64,000 bases of DNA from Endozoicomonas sp. NE40 (GTDB lineage Bacteria > Pseudomonadota > Gammaproteobacteria > Pseudomonadales > Endozoicomonadaceae), in assembly GCF_040549045.1 (NCBI RefSeq), contig NZ_JBEWTB010000002.1, positions 837,501 through 901,500 of the forward strand, given 5' to 3'. Positions 34,145 through 42,890 of the stretch are shown one piece after another; the stretch's first letter is position 1, and every line of letters starts with the position of its first letter. Made by a program: the position numbers and the translations under genes. A model generated the notes under the pieces. It saw nothing but the letters and a program-made list of their open reading frames with translations, searched no databases and was not told where the DNA came from.

Positions 34145-34606
34145 ATGCGTACTATCGATTTAGACTTCAGCCCACTGTACCGTTCCGTTATTGGTTTCGA
34201 CCGTGTTGCCCATCTGCTGGAAGGCATGGCAAACAATAGTCAGAGTACCAAACAGGGCGGCTACCCTCCTTACAATATTGAACTGCTGGCAGAAAACCAG
34301 TATCGAATCACTATGGCGGTTGCCGGTTTCGCAGAAGACGAACTGGATATTGAAAGCCGTGAAAATGTTCTGGTGGTTCAGGGCAAAAAACAAGCCGACG
34401 ACACTGAACGTCAGTATCTGCATCAGGGCATTGCAGAACGCAACTTTGAAAGAAAATTCCAGCTGGCCGACTATGTAAAAGTCACCGGCGCCCGGATGGA
34501 CAACGGCCTGCTCCACATTGAGCTGGAACGTGAGATTCCAGAAGCCATGAAACCCCGCAAAATCTCCATCAGCGGACAGCGGATGCTGGAAGCTGAGACT
34601 GAATAA
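34145..34606 (+). CDS. ibpA: Small heat-shock protein, Hsp20/IbpA type
   Basis: 153-residue alpha-crystallin-type chaperone that holds unfolded proteins in a refoldable state for DnaK/ClpB. The start MRTIDLDFSPLYRSVIGFDR matches the IbpA family, followed by YPPYNIELLAENQYRITMAV and the alpha-crystallin core FERKFQLADYVKVTGARMDNG-LLHIELER. ATG 34145 was chosen from this family match and a GAGG site 8 bases upstream; an ATG at 34139 is also in frame. Regulation is probably by a ROSE thermometer in the leader. Confidence 0.92.
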   Translation: MRTIDLDFSPLYRSVIGFDRVAHLLEGMANNSQSTKQGGYPPYNIELLAENQYRITMAVAGFAEDELDIESRENVLVVQGKKQADDTERQYLHQGIAERNFERKFQLADYVKVTGARMDNGLLHIELEREIPEAMKPRKISISGQRMLEAETE

Positions 34607-34628
34607 TTAATTTATTCGGTTCCTGTTA

Positions 34629-34658
34629 AAAAAGAGCTCTTTGTTTGAGCTCTTTTTT
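34629..34658. terminator. Bidirectional rho-independent terminator
   Basis: AAAAAGAGCTC and GAGCTCTTTTT form a perfect 11-bp stem with a 7-base loop; T-runs appear on both strands. It serves ibpA and can also stop the convergent TPR-protein gene. Confidence 0.92.
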
Positions 34659-34668
34659 ATTGTGAAGG

Positions 34669-34682
34669 CGATTGGTATTACT
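34669..34682. repeat. Solo terminus of the ATACCAAT-type palindromic element
   Basis: GCGATTGGTATTAC is identical over 14 bases to the right end of the element at 57981-57994. It overlaps the stop codon of the minus-strand TPR gene, the same placement as the 72-bp element at the end of an MFS gene. Confidence 0.45.
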
Positions 34683-35643
34683 CACTGATAATCGTAGAGC
34701 GTTCAGAAATACTCCTTTGCAATAACACAATACGATCCAGGTCTTTTCTGGCATCCAGAGCCATTGCAAGCTCCTTCGCCTTTTCTGCATCCACTTCCGC
34801 TTTCTGCCACTCCTTCATGGCTAACAGCACTTTCGCTCGTTGTTGAAAAAACAGCATCCGGGTTCGGGGTGGCCCCAACTGGAACTGAATACCATTCAAT
34901 CGGGTTAATGCCTGCTTATAATTCCCCTGCAGATAACTGACCCTCGCCAGCCTGATCACCGTTCTGACCACGTCATACTGATTACCCTCCTCCCTGAACA
35001 ACGTATCAGCATTCATCAGCGCCTCCCTGGCCCGTTCCAGACTTTGCTCTTTTCCGTCAGTCAGTGCTGCTGCAAGGTTGTATAACACCTTACCTCGCAG
35101 GAGCGGAGCTGATTCTTTCTGTCTGTCAATAATGGCCAGAGCCTTTTCAGCAAGACTGACGGCACGGCCATCGTTTTTGACTCTGGCAACCGCTGACTGC
35201 AGATAAAGACTTTCAACGATGGATCGCCAGTCTTTTTTCGGATCTGACAGGGTCTCTGCGGCTTTGGCAAAACTCAGGCAAAGAGCATATTCACCCAGAT
35301 AGAAGTAGCTGGAGGCAAGGCTGAGCAACAGCGCCCGTTCCTGACTGAACTGTTTGCGTTTCCTGGCCTCCTTAAGTGCCTGTTCGCCCCAGTGGATGTG
35401 CGACTTCCAACACCCCTGACGCTTAAGTACTGAGTCCGAGCCCAGGATCCATTCAGGCAGAGCCAGCCGGTCTGCAGCCGACGGCTGTAAAGACTGGCAA
35501 TACGAGGGTTCTTCAGCATGGTTTAATGCCTTCTGGCTGACTGCTTTAGATTGACCGGCTTGCACTTTAGCAGCACACGCCTCACCGGAACACACTGACG
35601 ACGACAGAATAAAGCCCGCCAGCAGACACTGTATTTTTTTCAT
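34678..35643 (-). CDS. Exported tetratricopeptide-repeat-like protein
   Basis: 321-residue protein with a signal peptide (MKKIQCLLAGFILSSSVCSGEACA). After a Cys-containing region (SYCQSLQPSA, KRQGCWKSH), the remainder is all-helical with TPR-like periodicity: ALLLSLASSYFYLGEYALCLSFAKAAETL, YLQSAVARVKNDGRAVSLAEKALAII, VLYNLAAALTDGKEQSLERAREALMNADTLF, and IRLARVSYLQGNYKQALTRLNG (described by segment). TPRs mediate protein contacts; this one is likely periplasmic. ATG 35643 begins the signal peptide. It is convergent with ibpA. Confidence 0.8.
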   Translation of the reverse strand: MKKIQCLLAGFILSSSVCSGEACAAKVQAGQSKAVSQKALNHAEEPSYCQSLQPSAADRLALPEWILGSDSVLKRQGCWKSHIHWGEQALKEARKRKQFSQERALLLSLASSYFYLGEYALCLSFAKAAETLSDPKKDWRSIVESLYLQSAVARVKNDGRAVSLAEKALAIIDRQKESAPLLRGKVLYNLAAALTDGKEQSLERAREALMNADTLFREEGNQYDVVRTVIRLARVSYLQGNYKQALTRLNGIQFQLGPPRTRMLFFQQRAKVLLAMKEWQKAEVDAEKAKELAMALDARKDLDRIVLLQRSISERSTIISE

Positions 35644-35759
35644 GGAGCCAGTATAGAAAAAGTCATCATATTCACAATGAGTCAATGATATTTTCACATT
35701 GGTTTCCACAATCAAGAGCAACCGATACACTGATAATAAATCCGCCTGGGGCAAGCCTG

Positions 35760-37268
35760 ATGAGTGATCAAAGCAACAACGCCTATGAAAAGCTGGTCGA
35801 ACGTTTTACCAAGCTACACCGGCTAAACCATCTGAGCGCCATCGCCAACTGGGACCAGGCTGCCATGATGCCTTCCGGCAGCAACCGGGCTCGTTCGGAA
35901 GCCCTGGCTGAAATCTCAACACTCACCCACGAACTACTGACCGCCAGTGAAGTGGGGGACTGGATACAGGCTGCCAGTGATAAAACTCAGGACAGTTTCA
36001 AAAAAGCATCCCTGAGAGAGATGGAACGACAATGGCAACACGCTTCTGTCATACCCGCCGATCTGGTAAAAGCCAGGTCACTGGTAACATCAAACTGTGA
36101 ACACGCCTGGCGCTCCCAGAGACCGGAAAATGACTGGCAGGGATTCAGCAAAAACCTTCAGGAAGTCCTTCAACTGACCCGGGAAGAGGCACGCATTCGC
36201 TCAGAGTCTACAGGCCTGTCACCCTACGATGCCATGCTGGAGCTCTATGAGTCGGGTATGCACAGTCAGCAACTGGATGCATTATTTGGAGAGGTAAAAC
36301 AATGGCTGCCCGATTATGTTCAACAGGCAACAGAGCAGCAGAAATCCGTTCAATACCAGATGCCTGAAGGCCCTTTTGCCACTGAACACCTGAAAGCCCT
36401 GAGTCTGGAGGTAATGACCCTGCTGGGTTTTGACTTCAACCGGGGTCGGCTGGATGTCAGTGCCCACCCTTTCTGTGGTGGGGTTCCCGAAGATGTCCGC
36501 ATCACGACCCGGTACCGGGACAATGACTTTATTGAATCGTTAATGGGAGTGATTCATGAAACCGGCCATGCCTGTTACAACCAGAACCTTCCGGCAGATA
36601 CACCGGGGCTACCTGTCAGCTTTGGCCGCTCAATGGGCATCCATGAAGGGCAAAGCCTGTTCTTTGAGATGCAGATTGGTCGTAGCCGTGAATTTTTGGC
36701 GCTGATTCGCCCGCTACTCATAAAGCACCTGACTCAAGGTAAAGAACTGCCTGCCTATCAACTGGATAATCTGGAAACCATTTATCGCCGTGTCCAGCCC
36801 GGCTTTATCCGGATTGAAGCGGATGAAGTAACGTACCCGGCACATATCATCCTGCGTTATGACATTGAAAAGGCACTGATCAATGGCGACATGGCGGTTG
36901 CTGACCTGCCAGACGCATGGAATGAGAAAATGCAGAAATACCTCAATCTTTCTACACAAGGTAATTATAAAGATGGGTGCATGCAGGATATCCACTGGCC
37001 TTCTGGTGCGTTTGGCTATTTCCCCAGTTACACGTTAGGTGCCATGTTCGCAGCACAACTGTTTGCTGCTATCCAGACAACCATTCCCGATGTCCACTCC
37101 AGAATCAGCCGTGGAGACCTGTCTTCAATCTTCGACTGGCTGAAAGAGAATATCTGGAGCCAGGGCAGTCGCTATACCACTTCGGAGCTAATGGTCAGAG
37201 CAACAGGGGAAGACCTGAATGCCAGCTTTTTTCAACAACATCTGAAAAAACGTTATTTGATAGATTAA
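35760..37268 (+). CDS. M32-family metallocarboxypeptidase
   Basis: 502-residue cytosolic carboxypeptidase (Taq/Pfu carboxypeptidase family) that removes C-terminal residues from peptides. The zinc motif HETGH is at about residues 266-270, followed by SFGRSMGIHEGQSLFFEMQI with the third ligand Glu, and EADEVTYPAHIILRYDIEKA near 357. The N-terminus (AYEKLVERFTKLHRLNHLSA) and NWDQAAMMPSG are family-typical. ATG 35760 gives the usual length. It is followed by a strong hairpin. Confidence 0.92.
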   Translation: MSDQSNNAYEKLVERFTKLHRLNHLSAIANWDQAAMMPSGSNRARSEALAEISTLTHELLTASEVGDWIQAASDKTQDSFKKASLREMERQWQHASVIPADLVKARSLVTSNCEHAWRSQRPENDWQGFSKNLQEVLQLTREEARIRSESTGLSPYDAMLELYESGMHSQQLDALFGEVKQWLPDYVQQATEQQKSVQYQMPEGPFATEHLKALSLEVMTLLGFDFNRGRLDVSAHPFCGGVPEDVRITTRYRDNDFIESLMGVIHETGHACYNQNLPADTPGLPVSFGRSMGIHEGQSLFFEMQIGRSREFLALIRPLLIKHLTQGKELPAYQLDNLETIYRRVQPGFIRIEADEVTYPAHIILRYDIEKALINGDMAVADLPDAWNEKMQKYLNLSTQGNYKDGCMQDIHWPSGAFGYFPSYTLGAMFAAQLFAAIQTTIPDVHSRISRGDLSSIFDWLKENIWSQGSRYTTSELMVRATGEDLNASFFQQHLKKRYLID

Positions 37269-37275
37269 AGCAGTG

Positions 37276-37310
37276 GTAACCTCTGTCATGCAACACTGCA
37301 CAGAGGTTAC
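37276..37310 (+). terminator. Hairpin after the M32 carboxypeptidase gene
   Basis: GTAACCTCTGT and ACAGAGGTTAC pair over 11 bases with a 13-base loop, 8 bases after the stop codon. There is no proper T-run, so it may be a weak terminator or an RNA-stabilising 3' hairpin. Confidence 0.5.
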
Positions 37311-37409
37311 TGCCTTTCGCAATTAAATACGCATAAAAAGCTGTTACTGGATAGCTGTTTTTCAGGCATTATCCCTCCGCATAACGACGTCTACAACAGA
37401 GATCACACC

Positions 37410-38369
37410 GTGTCTGAAAACAAGGATTATTCCGGTTTTAATGTCGCCCTGATGGCATTTTCATTCTGGGGGCTGATACCTCTTTATTTCAAATTACTTG
37501 ACCAGGTTCCTCCCACTGAGGTGCTTGGTCACAGGGTTTTCTGGTCCACTATTCTGCTGTTTGCCCTACTGGCGGCAAAACGACAAATGTCGCAGTTTAT
37601 TGCGATTCTGAAAAGTCCAAAGACTATGGCATGGCTGTCATTGTCTGCGGTACTGGTGGCCATAAACTGGCTGGCATTCATCTGGGCTGTCAGCAACAAC
37701 CGTCTGCTGGAAACAACACTTGGATACTTTATCAATCCACTGTTAAGTGTTTTTCTTGGCTATGTTTTTCTGGGTGAACGTCTGAACAAAGCCCAACTAC
37801 TGGCTGTTACTCTGGCCGCCACCGCCGTGGTTATCCAGACCATTATGCTGGGTACGGTTCCCTGGATCGCGCTCACCGTTGCTGCCAGTTTTGGTACATA
37901 CGGACTGGTGCGAAAGATGACGGCAGTCGCTGCAGTACCGGGGCTGGCCTTTGAAACCCTGTTCCTGCTGCCAATTGCCCTGCTCTACTTTGCAGTGATC
38001 TATCAGTCCGGAAACTACCACTTCCGCATGGACGACCTGAGTACTTCGGCACTGCTCAGTCTGGCGGGTTTTGTGACAACCTTCCCGCTGATCTGCTTCA
38101 ATATGGCGGCCAAAAAGCTGCCTCTGTCAACGATTGGCCTGATGCAGTACCTGGTTCCTTCCATGTCATTCCTGATTGGCGTATTTCTGTTTAAGGAACC
38201 CTTCACCAGCGCCCAGCTTATCTGCTTTGGCCTGATCTGGGTTGCACTGGTTATCTTCACTACCGACAGCCTGCGTCAACATCGCAAAACTGAACGACAA
38301 CTCACTGGTAAAAAAAACACACCGGCAGCATCAACTCCTTCAGAATCCATTAAGGAATCCGCAAGCTAA
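37410..38369 (+). CDS. rarD: RarD-type EamA transporter
   Basis: 319-residue inner-membrane protein with ten hydrophobic segments of the drug/metabolite transporter superfamily. RarD-specific motifs are present: FSFWGLIPLYFKLLDQVPPTEVLGHRVFWS (split: FWGLIPLYFK near residue 18, EVLGHRVFWS near 37), INWLAFIWAVSNNRLLETTLGYFINPL near 83, and ATKKLPLSTIGLMQYLVPSM-like text near 231. Some RarD relatives transport chloramphenicol or amino acids, but function is generally unclear. The GTG start at 37410 is the only one giving the usual N-terminus. Confidence 0.88.
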   Translation: MSENKDYSGFNVALMAFSFWGLIPLYFKLLDQVPPTEVLGHRVFWSTILLFALLAAKRQMSQFIAILKSPKTMAWLSLSAVLVAINWLAFIWAVSNNRLLETTLGYFINPLLSVFLGYVFLGERLNKAQLLAVTLAATAVVIQTIMLGTVPWIALTVAASFGTYGLVRKMTAVAAVPGLAFETLFLLPIALLYFAVIYQSGNYHFRMDDLSTSALLSLAGFVTTFPLICFNMAAKKLPLSTIGLMQYLVPSMSFLIGVFLFKEPFTSAQLICFGLIWVALVIFTTDSLRQHRKTERQLTGKKNTPAASTPSESIKESAS

Positions 38370-38475
38370 TCCTGCCCCCCGGAAGCCTGACCGGGAATAG
38401 ACTGAAGGCATTGGCAAATTCATCGCTTTAAGCGATGATGCGCCTCTGCCATCACTATTAAACACTGATTCACTT

Positions 38476-39528
38476 ATGACGCTTACACACACCCGGTCTA
38501 CCCAGGCTTTGCTGACCATCGCAGCGGTGGTCGTTATTCTTGCCGGTATCCGCCTCAGCAGCAGTATCATTTCACCACTGTTGCTGGCTTTCTTTATTTC
38601 CATGATTTTAAACCCTGTGATCACCGGGCTGGAAAAACTGTATCTGCCAAGAGGGCTGGGGGTTCTGCTGGTAATTTCACTGCTGGTGCTGATGGCTGCG
38701 TCACTGATTGGAATTGCGGGTCATGCTGCCCAGGAATTTTCCAGAGTCCTGCCCGGCTACCGTCAGGAACTGCTGGAAATGGTCACACGTTTCCAGTGGT
38801 CGCTGTTGAAAAGAGGCGTCAGTGTGGATTTCAGCACTCTGTTTAATACCCTTGACTCCAAGTGGCTGTTTAACCTTGCTACCTCGTTTGTATCCCGCAT
38901 GAGCAGTGCCACCAGCTACGCCGTAGTGATCATACTGACCGTGGTATTCATGCTGTTTGAAGTGCCACTGCTGCAGGGTAAACTCCAGCGTGCGCTGCCC
39001 GACCCGGACCGACAACTTCTGGATGTTGAACGCTTTGTCTTCAGCGTCAACCGTTACGTGATTCTGAAATCCATACTCAGTGCCATCACTGGCCTGTTAG
39101 TGACGGCAATGTTGCAGTTAAAGGGGGTTGAATTCTACGTACTGGCCGGACTGGTGGCATTTTTTCTCAACTTCATCCCTAACATTGGCTCCATACTCGC
39201 AGCTATACCGGGGATCCTTATCACCCTGCTGCAAAAGAGTCCCGCCGACGCCGCGCTGGTTGCAGCCGGTTATGTCGCTATCAATATGGTGATAGGCAAC
39301 CTGGTCGAGCCCCGGGTTCTTGGTAAAGGTCTGGGGCTTTCGTCTCTGGTCGTTTTTCTTTCACTGATGCTCTGGGGCTGGCTGCTGGGACCCATTGGTA
39401 TGCTACTCTCTGTCCCTCTTACCATGTGTATAAAAATTTTGCTGGAGTCGTCCCGGCATAACGGCCTTGCACAATTACTGGGGGCGGGTGACGATACGGC
39501 CGATAGACCTTCTAATGTTACTCAATAG
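38476..39528 (+). CDS. AI-2E-family (PerM-like) membrane permease
   Basis: 350-residue protein with seven to eight hydrophobic segments. The N-terminal pattern ISPLLLAFFISMILNPVITGLE and the C-terminal block NFIPNIGSILAAIPGILITLLQ, IGNLVEPRVLGKGLGLSSLVVFLSLM and LGPIGMLLSVPLTM are hallmarks of the AI-2E transporter family (TqsA, PerM, YdiK). Members export autoinducer-2 or act as Na+/H+ antiporters; the real substrate here is unknown. An 8-bp hairpin (38420-38438) precedes it. A Nudix gene follows 22 bases later. Confidence 0.88.
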   Translation: MTLTHTRSTQALLTIAAVVVILAGIRLSSSIISPLLLAFFISMILNPVITGLEKLYLPRGLGVLLVISLLVLMAASLIGIAGHAAQEFSRVLPGYRQELLEMVTRFQWSLLKRGVSVDFSTLFNTLDSKWLFNLATSFVSRMSSATSYAVVIILTVVFMLFEVPLLQGKLQRALPDPDRQLLDVERFVFSVNRYVILKSILSAITGLLVTAMLQLKGVEFYVLAGLVAFFLNFIPNIGSILAAIPGILITLLQKSPADAALVAAGYVAINMVIGNLVEPRVLGKGLGLSSLVVFLSLMLWGWLLGPIGMLLSVPLTMCIKILLESSRHNGLAQLLGAGDDTADRPSNVTQ

Positions 39529-39550
39529 TCCTATTCAAGAGGCATAAGCT

Positions 39551-40180
39551 ATGGATCATCAGGAACAACAATGGCTTGACTGGGTAGAGCAGCTGAGAGC
39601 CATTGCCCAGAACGGGCTGGCTTATGCCGACGGACATTTTGATATCGAACGCTATCACCAGCTGCAGACGATTGCCCATGATATGACGGCTCTGCTGAGT
39701 GGCGCTCCAAGGTCTAAAGTCGATCAGTACTTTGTCGGCGAAAACGGTTACACCACCCCCAAGCTGGATATACGGGCCGGGGTGTTTAAAGACGACAAAA
39801 TTCTTCTGGTAAAAGAGCGGTCCGATGGTTGCTGGGCATTGCCCGGAGGCTGGGCAGATGTCTGTGAATCGCCCGCCCTGGGCGCTGAACGGGAAACCCT
39901 GGAAGAGTCCGGGTATATCGTCAAAGCTGTGAAGCTGGTTGCTGTGCGGGATACGCATCGACACCCCTATCATCCCCGTAATGCCCATCACCTTCTGAAA
40001 CTGCTGTTTCGCTGTGAACTGCAGGGCGGAGAAGCAAAAGAAAACATCGAGATTTCCGAGATTGATTTCTTCGATGTTAATCAGCTGCCGCCCCTCTCAC
40101 AGGGCAGGACTATTGCTGAAGATGTTGCCCTGATGGTGAAACATAAAGATCATCCAGACTTGCCGACAGAGTTTGACTGA
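39551..40180 (+). CDS. Nudix hydrolase with N-terminal hydrolase_N-type domain
   Basis: 209-residue protein. An N-terminal helical domain of about 65 residues (QEQQWLDWVEQLRAIAQNGL) is of the type fused to YjhB/ADP-sugar-type Nudix enzymes. The Nudix box runs from GGWADVCESPALGAERETLEESGY near residue 100 with the catalytic E-E pair. The core starts at PKLDIRAGVFKDDKILLVKER. Substrate unknown, probably an NDP-X compound. Its last 31 bases overlap the 3' end of the convergent Sel1-like gene, an unusual arrangement. Confidence 0.85.
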   Translation: MDHQEQQWLDWVEQLRAIAQNGLAYADGHFDIERYHQLQTIAHDMTALLSGAPRSKVDQYFVGENGYTTPKLDIRAGVFKDDKILLVKERSDGCWALPGGWADVCESPALGAERETLEESGYIVKAVKLVAVRDTHRHPYHPRNAHHLLKLLFRCELQGGEAKENIEISEIDFFDVNQLPPLSQGRTIAEDVALMVKHKDHPDLPTEFD

Positions 40181-41262
40181 ATATCAGTTTCATCTGACCG
40201 TTGTCGCCCGTCCTGCTCCAGGGGACTGGCGAATGACGCTCTTTTCTTTCCCGCTTTCTGTTCCTTCACTGCCAGATCATCTGAGAGCTGTCTTTCTTCT
40301 AACAATATTTCCAGCTTCTGTTTATAAGGCTCCATGATTTTTTTTGATGTCTCATACCTGCCAAAGCAAGCCTGTAAAAACTCGTCGTAAAAATGGCCAG
40401 CAAAAGTGCTTATATCAAGTTCGGCATGGCCTTTTTCCAGAAAGAGGAAAAGGGATTGCAGTTCCTCGCGGTCATCGAATTCCAGCTGTTTCCACTTTCT
40501 CGTATTCAGGTCACAACCATAACGACTACCAAGAAAATAAAAAACCTTTCGTCCTAATCTGTCATCCATATCGCCCAAAGCCTGACAGGCACTTTTCGAT
40601 CCCAGATAGGCCGCCTTTCGATAATGCTTACACCCAAGGATCTTATCTCCGTAATGATTCGCAATAGCGGCTTTGTTGTAATGATACTCGGGATATGGAC
40701 AGAAATTACGGTGTGGACTTCTCGTGTCCGCAGGACTGCACTCCAGAGCATTCCTGAGACAGTCAGCAGTGTCATAAGGCGACTCACTTTGCAAAGCAGG
40801 AAACACATCGATCAATACGCCAACATTATTCCAGCAACGAGGCTCTCCTGCTTCAGCACCTCTGAGAAAACAATCCAAGGCTTTTCTTATTTCCCACATC
40901 ATAAAGTGAGAAACCCCTTCAAAATAGGCATCTTCCGGTCCCGTTCTTATACGCTCGTTGAAAATGTGCCGACTGAAGTCCGGAAGTATCAGCCGATCGG
41001 GATGAAGAGCAAAAAATATATCGGGCCATACCGACTTAACAGGTGACTCGACTTCCCGCCTGGGAGGAAAATAACGAACAGTCCGGAGAGCTAAAGCGCC
41101 TTCCTGACTGGTGTCGTCGGAAGACGTTGAAGGCATTTCAGTTGGAACATCCATTCTGGCTACCGAACCGGAGGTTGAAGCCGTTTCATCTTCTGCCTGC
41201 TGACCTGAAGAGTCAGGAGCCGGGGAAAGGCTTCCCCGTGAAGGGTCCGAAGGGATACTCAT
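40150..41262 (-). CDS. Sel1/TPR-like protein with Ser/Thr/Pro-rich N-terminus (candidate effector)
   Basis: 370-residue protein without signal peptide. The first 65 residues are rich in Ser, Thr, Pro and acidic residues and look unstructured, as in type III secretion substrates. Residues 110-240 contain helical pairs resembling Sel1/TPR repeats, for example IRKALDCFLRGAEAGEPRCW and CKHYRKAAYLGSKSACQALG. The C-terminal 60 residues are Lys/Arg/Glu-rich. ATG 41262 has AAAAGGA 7 bases upstream. The gene ends inside the convergent Nudix gene. Sel1-like proteins act as scaffolds and are common among effectors; delivery to a host is inference. Confidence 0.65.
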   Translation of the reverse strand: MSIPSDPSRGSLSPAPDSSGQQAEDETASTSGSVARMDVPTEMPSTSSDDTSQEGALALRTVRYFPPRREVESPVKSVWPDIFFALHPDRLILPDFSRHIFNERIRTGPEDAYFEGVSHFMMWEIRKALDCFLRGAEAGEPRCWNNVGVLIDVFPALQSESPYDTADCLRNALECSPADTRSPHRNFCPYPEYHYNKAAIANHYGDKILGCKHYRKAAYLGSKSACQALGDMDDRLGRKVFYFLGSRYGCDLNTRKWKQLEFDDREELQSLFLFLEKGHAELDISTFAGHFYDEFLQACFGRYETSKKIMEPYKQKLEILLEERQLSDDLAVKEQKAGKKRASFASPLEQDGRQRSDETDIQSNSVGKSG

Positions 41263-41318
41263 AGACAAGTCCTTTTGTCCTTTGCATCTTTAGAGTATAA
41301 ACATCAGCTGATTGCCAT

Positions 41319-42758
41319 TCAGGCAGTACCACCCACTGTAATATCATCAATCTTCAGGGTTGGCTGCCCCACCCCCACCGGCACCGACTGACCATCTTTG
41401 CCACAGACGCCAATACCTGTATCCAGCTCCAGGTTGTTACCTACCATGGAAACCCGGTTCATCACATCGGGTCCATTGCCGATCAGAGTGGCACCTTTCA
41501 CCGGTGTCGTTATCTTACCCTTTTCAATCAGGTAGGCTTCACTGGTTGAGAAAACGAATTTGCCAGAGGTGATATCCACCTGACCGCCACCCATATTGCT
41601 GACGTAAATGCCCCGGTCCACACTGGCAATAATTTCATCAGGATCATGCGCCCCGGCCAGCATGTAAGTGTTGGTCATTCGGGGCATAGGCAGGTGTGAA
41701 TAAGACTCCCGTCGTCCGTTGCCTGTCGGGGCAACGCCCATCAGCCGGGCATTGAGCTTATCCTGCATGTACCCCTTGAGAATGCCGTTCTCAATCAGTA
41801 CCGTGCTTTCGGTAGGAACCCCTTCGTCATCCATGTTCAGTGAACCACGACGCCCGCTCAGGGTACCGTCATCGACAATGGTACACAAAGGCGAGGCCAC
41901 CCGTTCACCAATACGACCGGCGTAGGCAGAACTGCCTTTACGGTTAAAGTCGCCTTCCAGGCCATGCCCCACCGCTTCATGCAGCAGAACACCAGACCAA
42001 CCAGCCGCCAGTACCACCGGCATACTGCCTGCCGGAGCGTGAACCGCTTCCAGATTAACCAGAGCCTGACGCACAGCTTCGCGGGCAAACCCTTTAGCCG
42101 TACCGTCCAGCAGAAACTGCTGATAGTCGCCACGGCCACCACCACCGGCGGAACCTCTTTCGATACGACCTTCGTGCTCAGCAATCACGCTGACATTCAA
42201 CCGAACCAGCGGGCGAATATCACCAGCCAGAGTGCCATCGGAAGCTGCCACCATCACTACTTCATGGACACCAGCCAGGCTCACGGTTACCTGTTTGACA
42301 CGGCTGTCCATCGTTCGGGCTTCCTGGTCAACCGCTTTCAGCAAAGCCACCTTATCTTCCCGGGTCATGGAATCCAGCGGGTTCGCGGCAGGATAAAGCG
42401 CCAGCGGCTGGCTGCGCCCCCAGGCCTGAACCTGTTGCTGCTGCCCCTGTCGGGCAATGCTGCGAGCCGCACTGGCAGCCTGCTCCAGGGCAGGCACTAC
42501 AATTTCATTGGAATAGGCAAAGCCGGTTTTTTCGCCGCTAATCGCCCTTACACCAACGCCGCCATCAACATTAAAGCTGCCCTCTTTAACAATGCTGTCT
42601 TCCAGAACCCAGGCTTCATGGCGGGTGGATTGAAAGTAGAGATCGGCAGCATCAACGTTGTGTCCCAGAATACTGTCCAGCACCCGGGACAGATCCCTGG
42701 CTTCAATATTGGCTGGCGCCAGCAGATGGTTCTGCGCCTGTGAAAGAATATCAGTCAT
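41319..42758 (-). CDS. tldD: Metalloprotease TldD
   Basis: 479-residue TldD, which with TldE/PmbA forms a heterodimeric zinc protease that trims unfolded peptides and matures microcin B17-type peptides. The metal motif HEAVGH is at residues 260-265 in VLLHEAVGHGLEGDFNRKGSS. Other family blocks: DLYFQSTRHEAWVLEDSIVK, GVGVRAISGEKTGFAYS, and the C-terminal GVCGKDGQSVPVGVGQPTLK. It is the last member of the mreB-mreC-mreD-maf-rng-yhdP-tldD string on the minus strand, 132 bases after yhdP. Confidence 0.95.
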   Translation of the reverse strand: MTDILSQAQNHLLAPANIEARDLSRVLDSILGHNVDAADLYFQSTRHEAWVLEDSIVKEGSFNVDGGVGVRAISGEKTGFAYSNEIVVPALEQAASAARSIARQGQQQQVQAWGRSQPLALYPAANPLDSMTREDKVALLKAVDQEARTMDSRVKQVTVSLAGVHEVVMVAASDGTLAGDIRPLVRLNVSVIAEHEGRIERGSAGGGGRGDYQQFLLDGTAKGFAREAVRQALVNLEAVHAPAGSMPVVLAAGWSGVLLHEAVGHGLEGDFNRKGSSAYAGRIGERVASPLCTIVDDGTLSGRRGSLNMDDEGVPTESTVLIENGILKGYMQDKLNARLMGVAPTGNGRRESYSHLPMPRMTNTYMLAGAHDPDEIIASVDRGIYVSNMGGGQVDITSGKFVFSTSEAYLIEKGKITTPVKGATLIGNGPDVMNRVSMVGNNLELDTGIGVCGKDGQSVPVGVGQPTLKIDDITVGGTA

Positions 42759-42890
42759 AAATTGCTCAGGCCGGTTATGATCAGGTTTTATAGTAAGTAC
42801 CTATACGGATGAAAACAATGATTTCAGACAGAATACCGGATGCCTTCATCCGGCATTTGTCGTTTTATTGATGCACGAACCATCCCCGCT

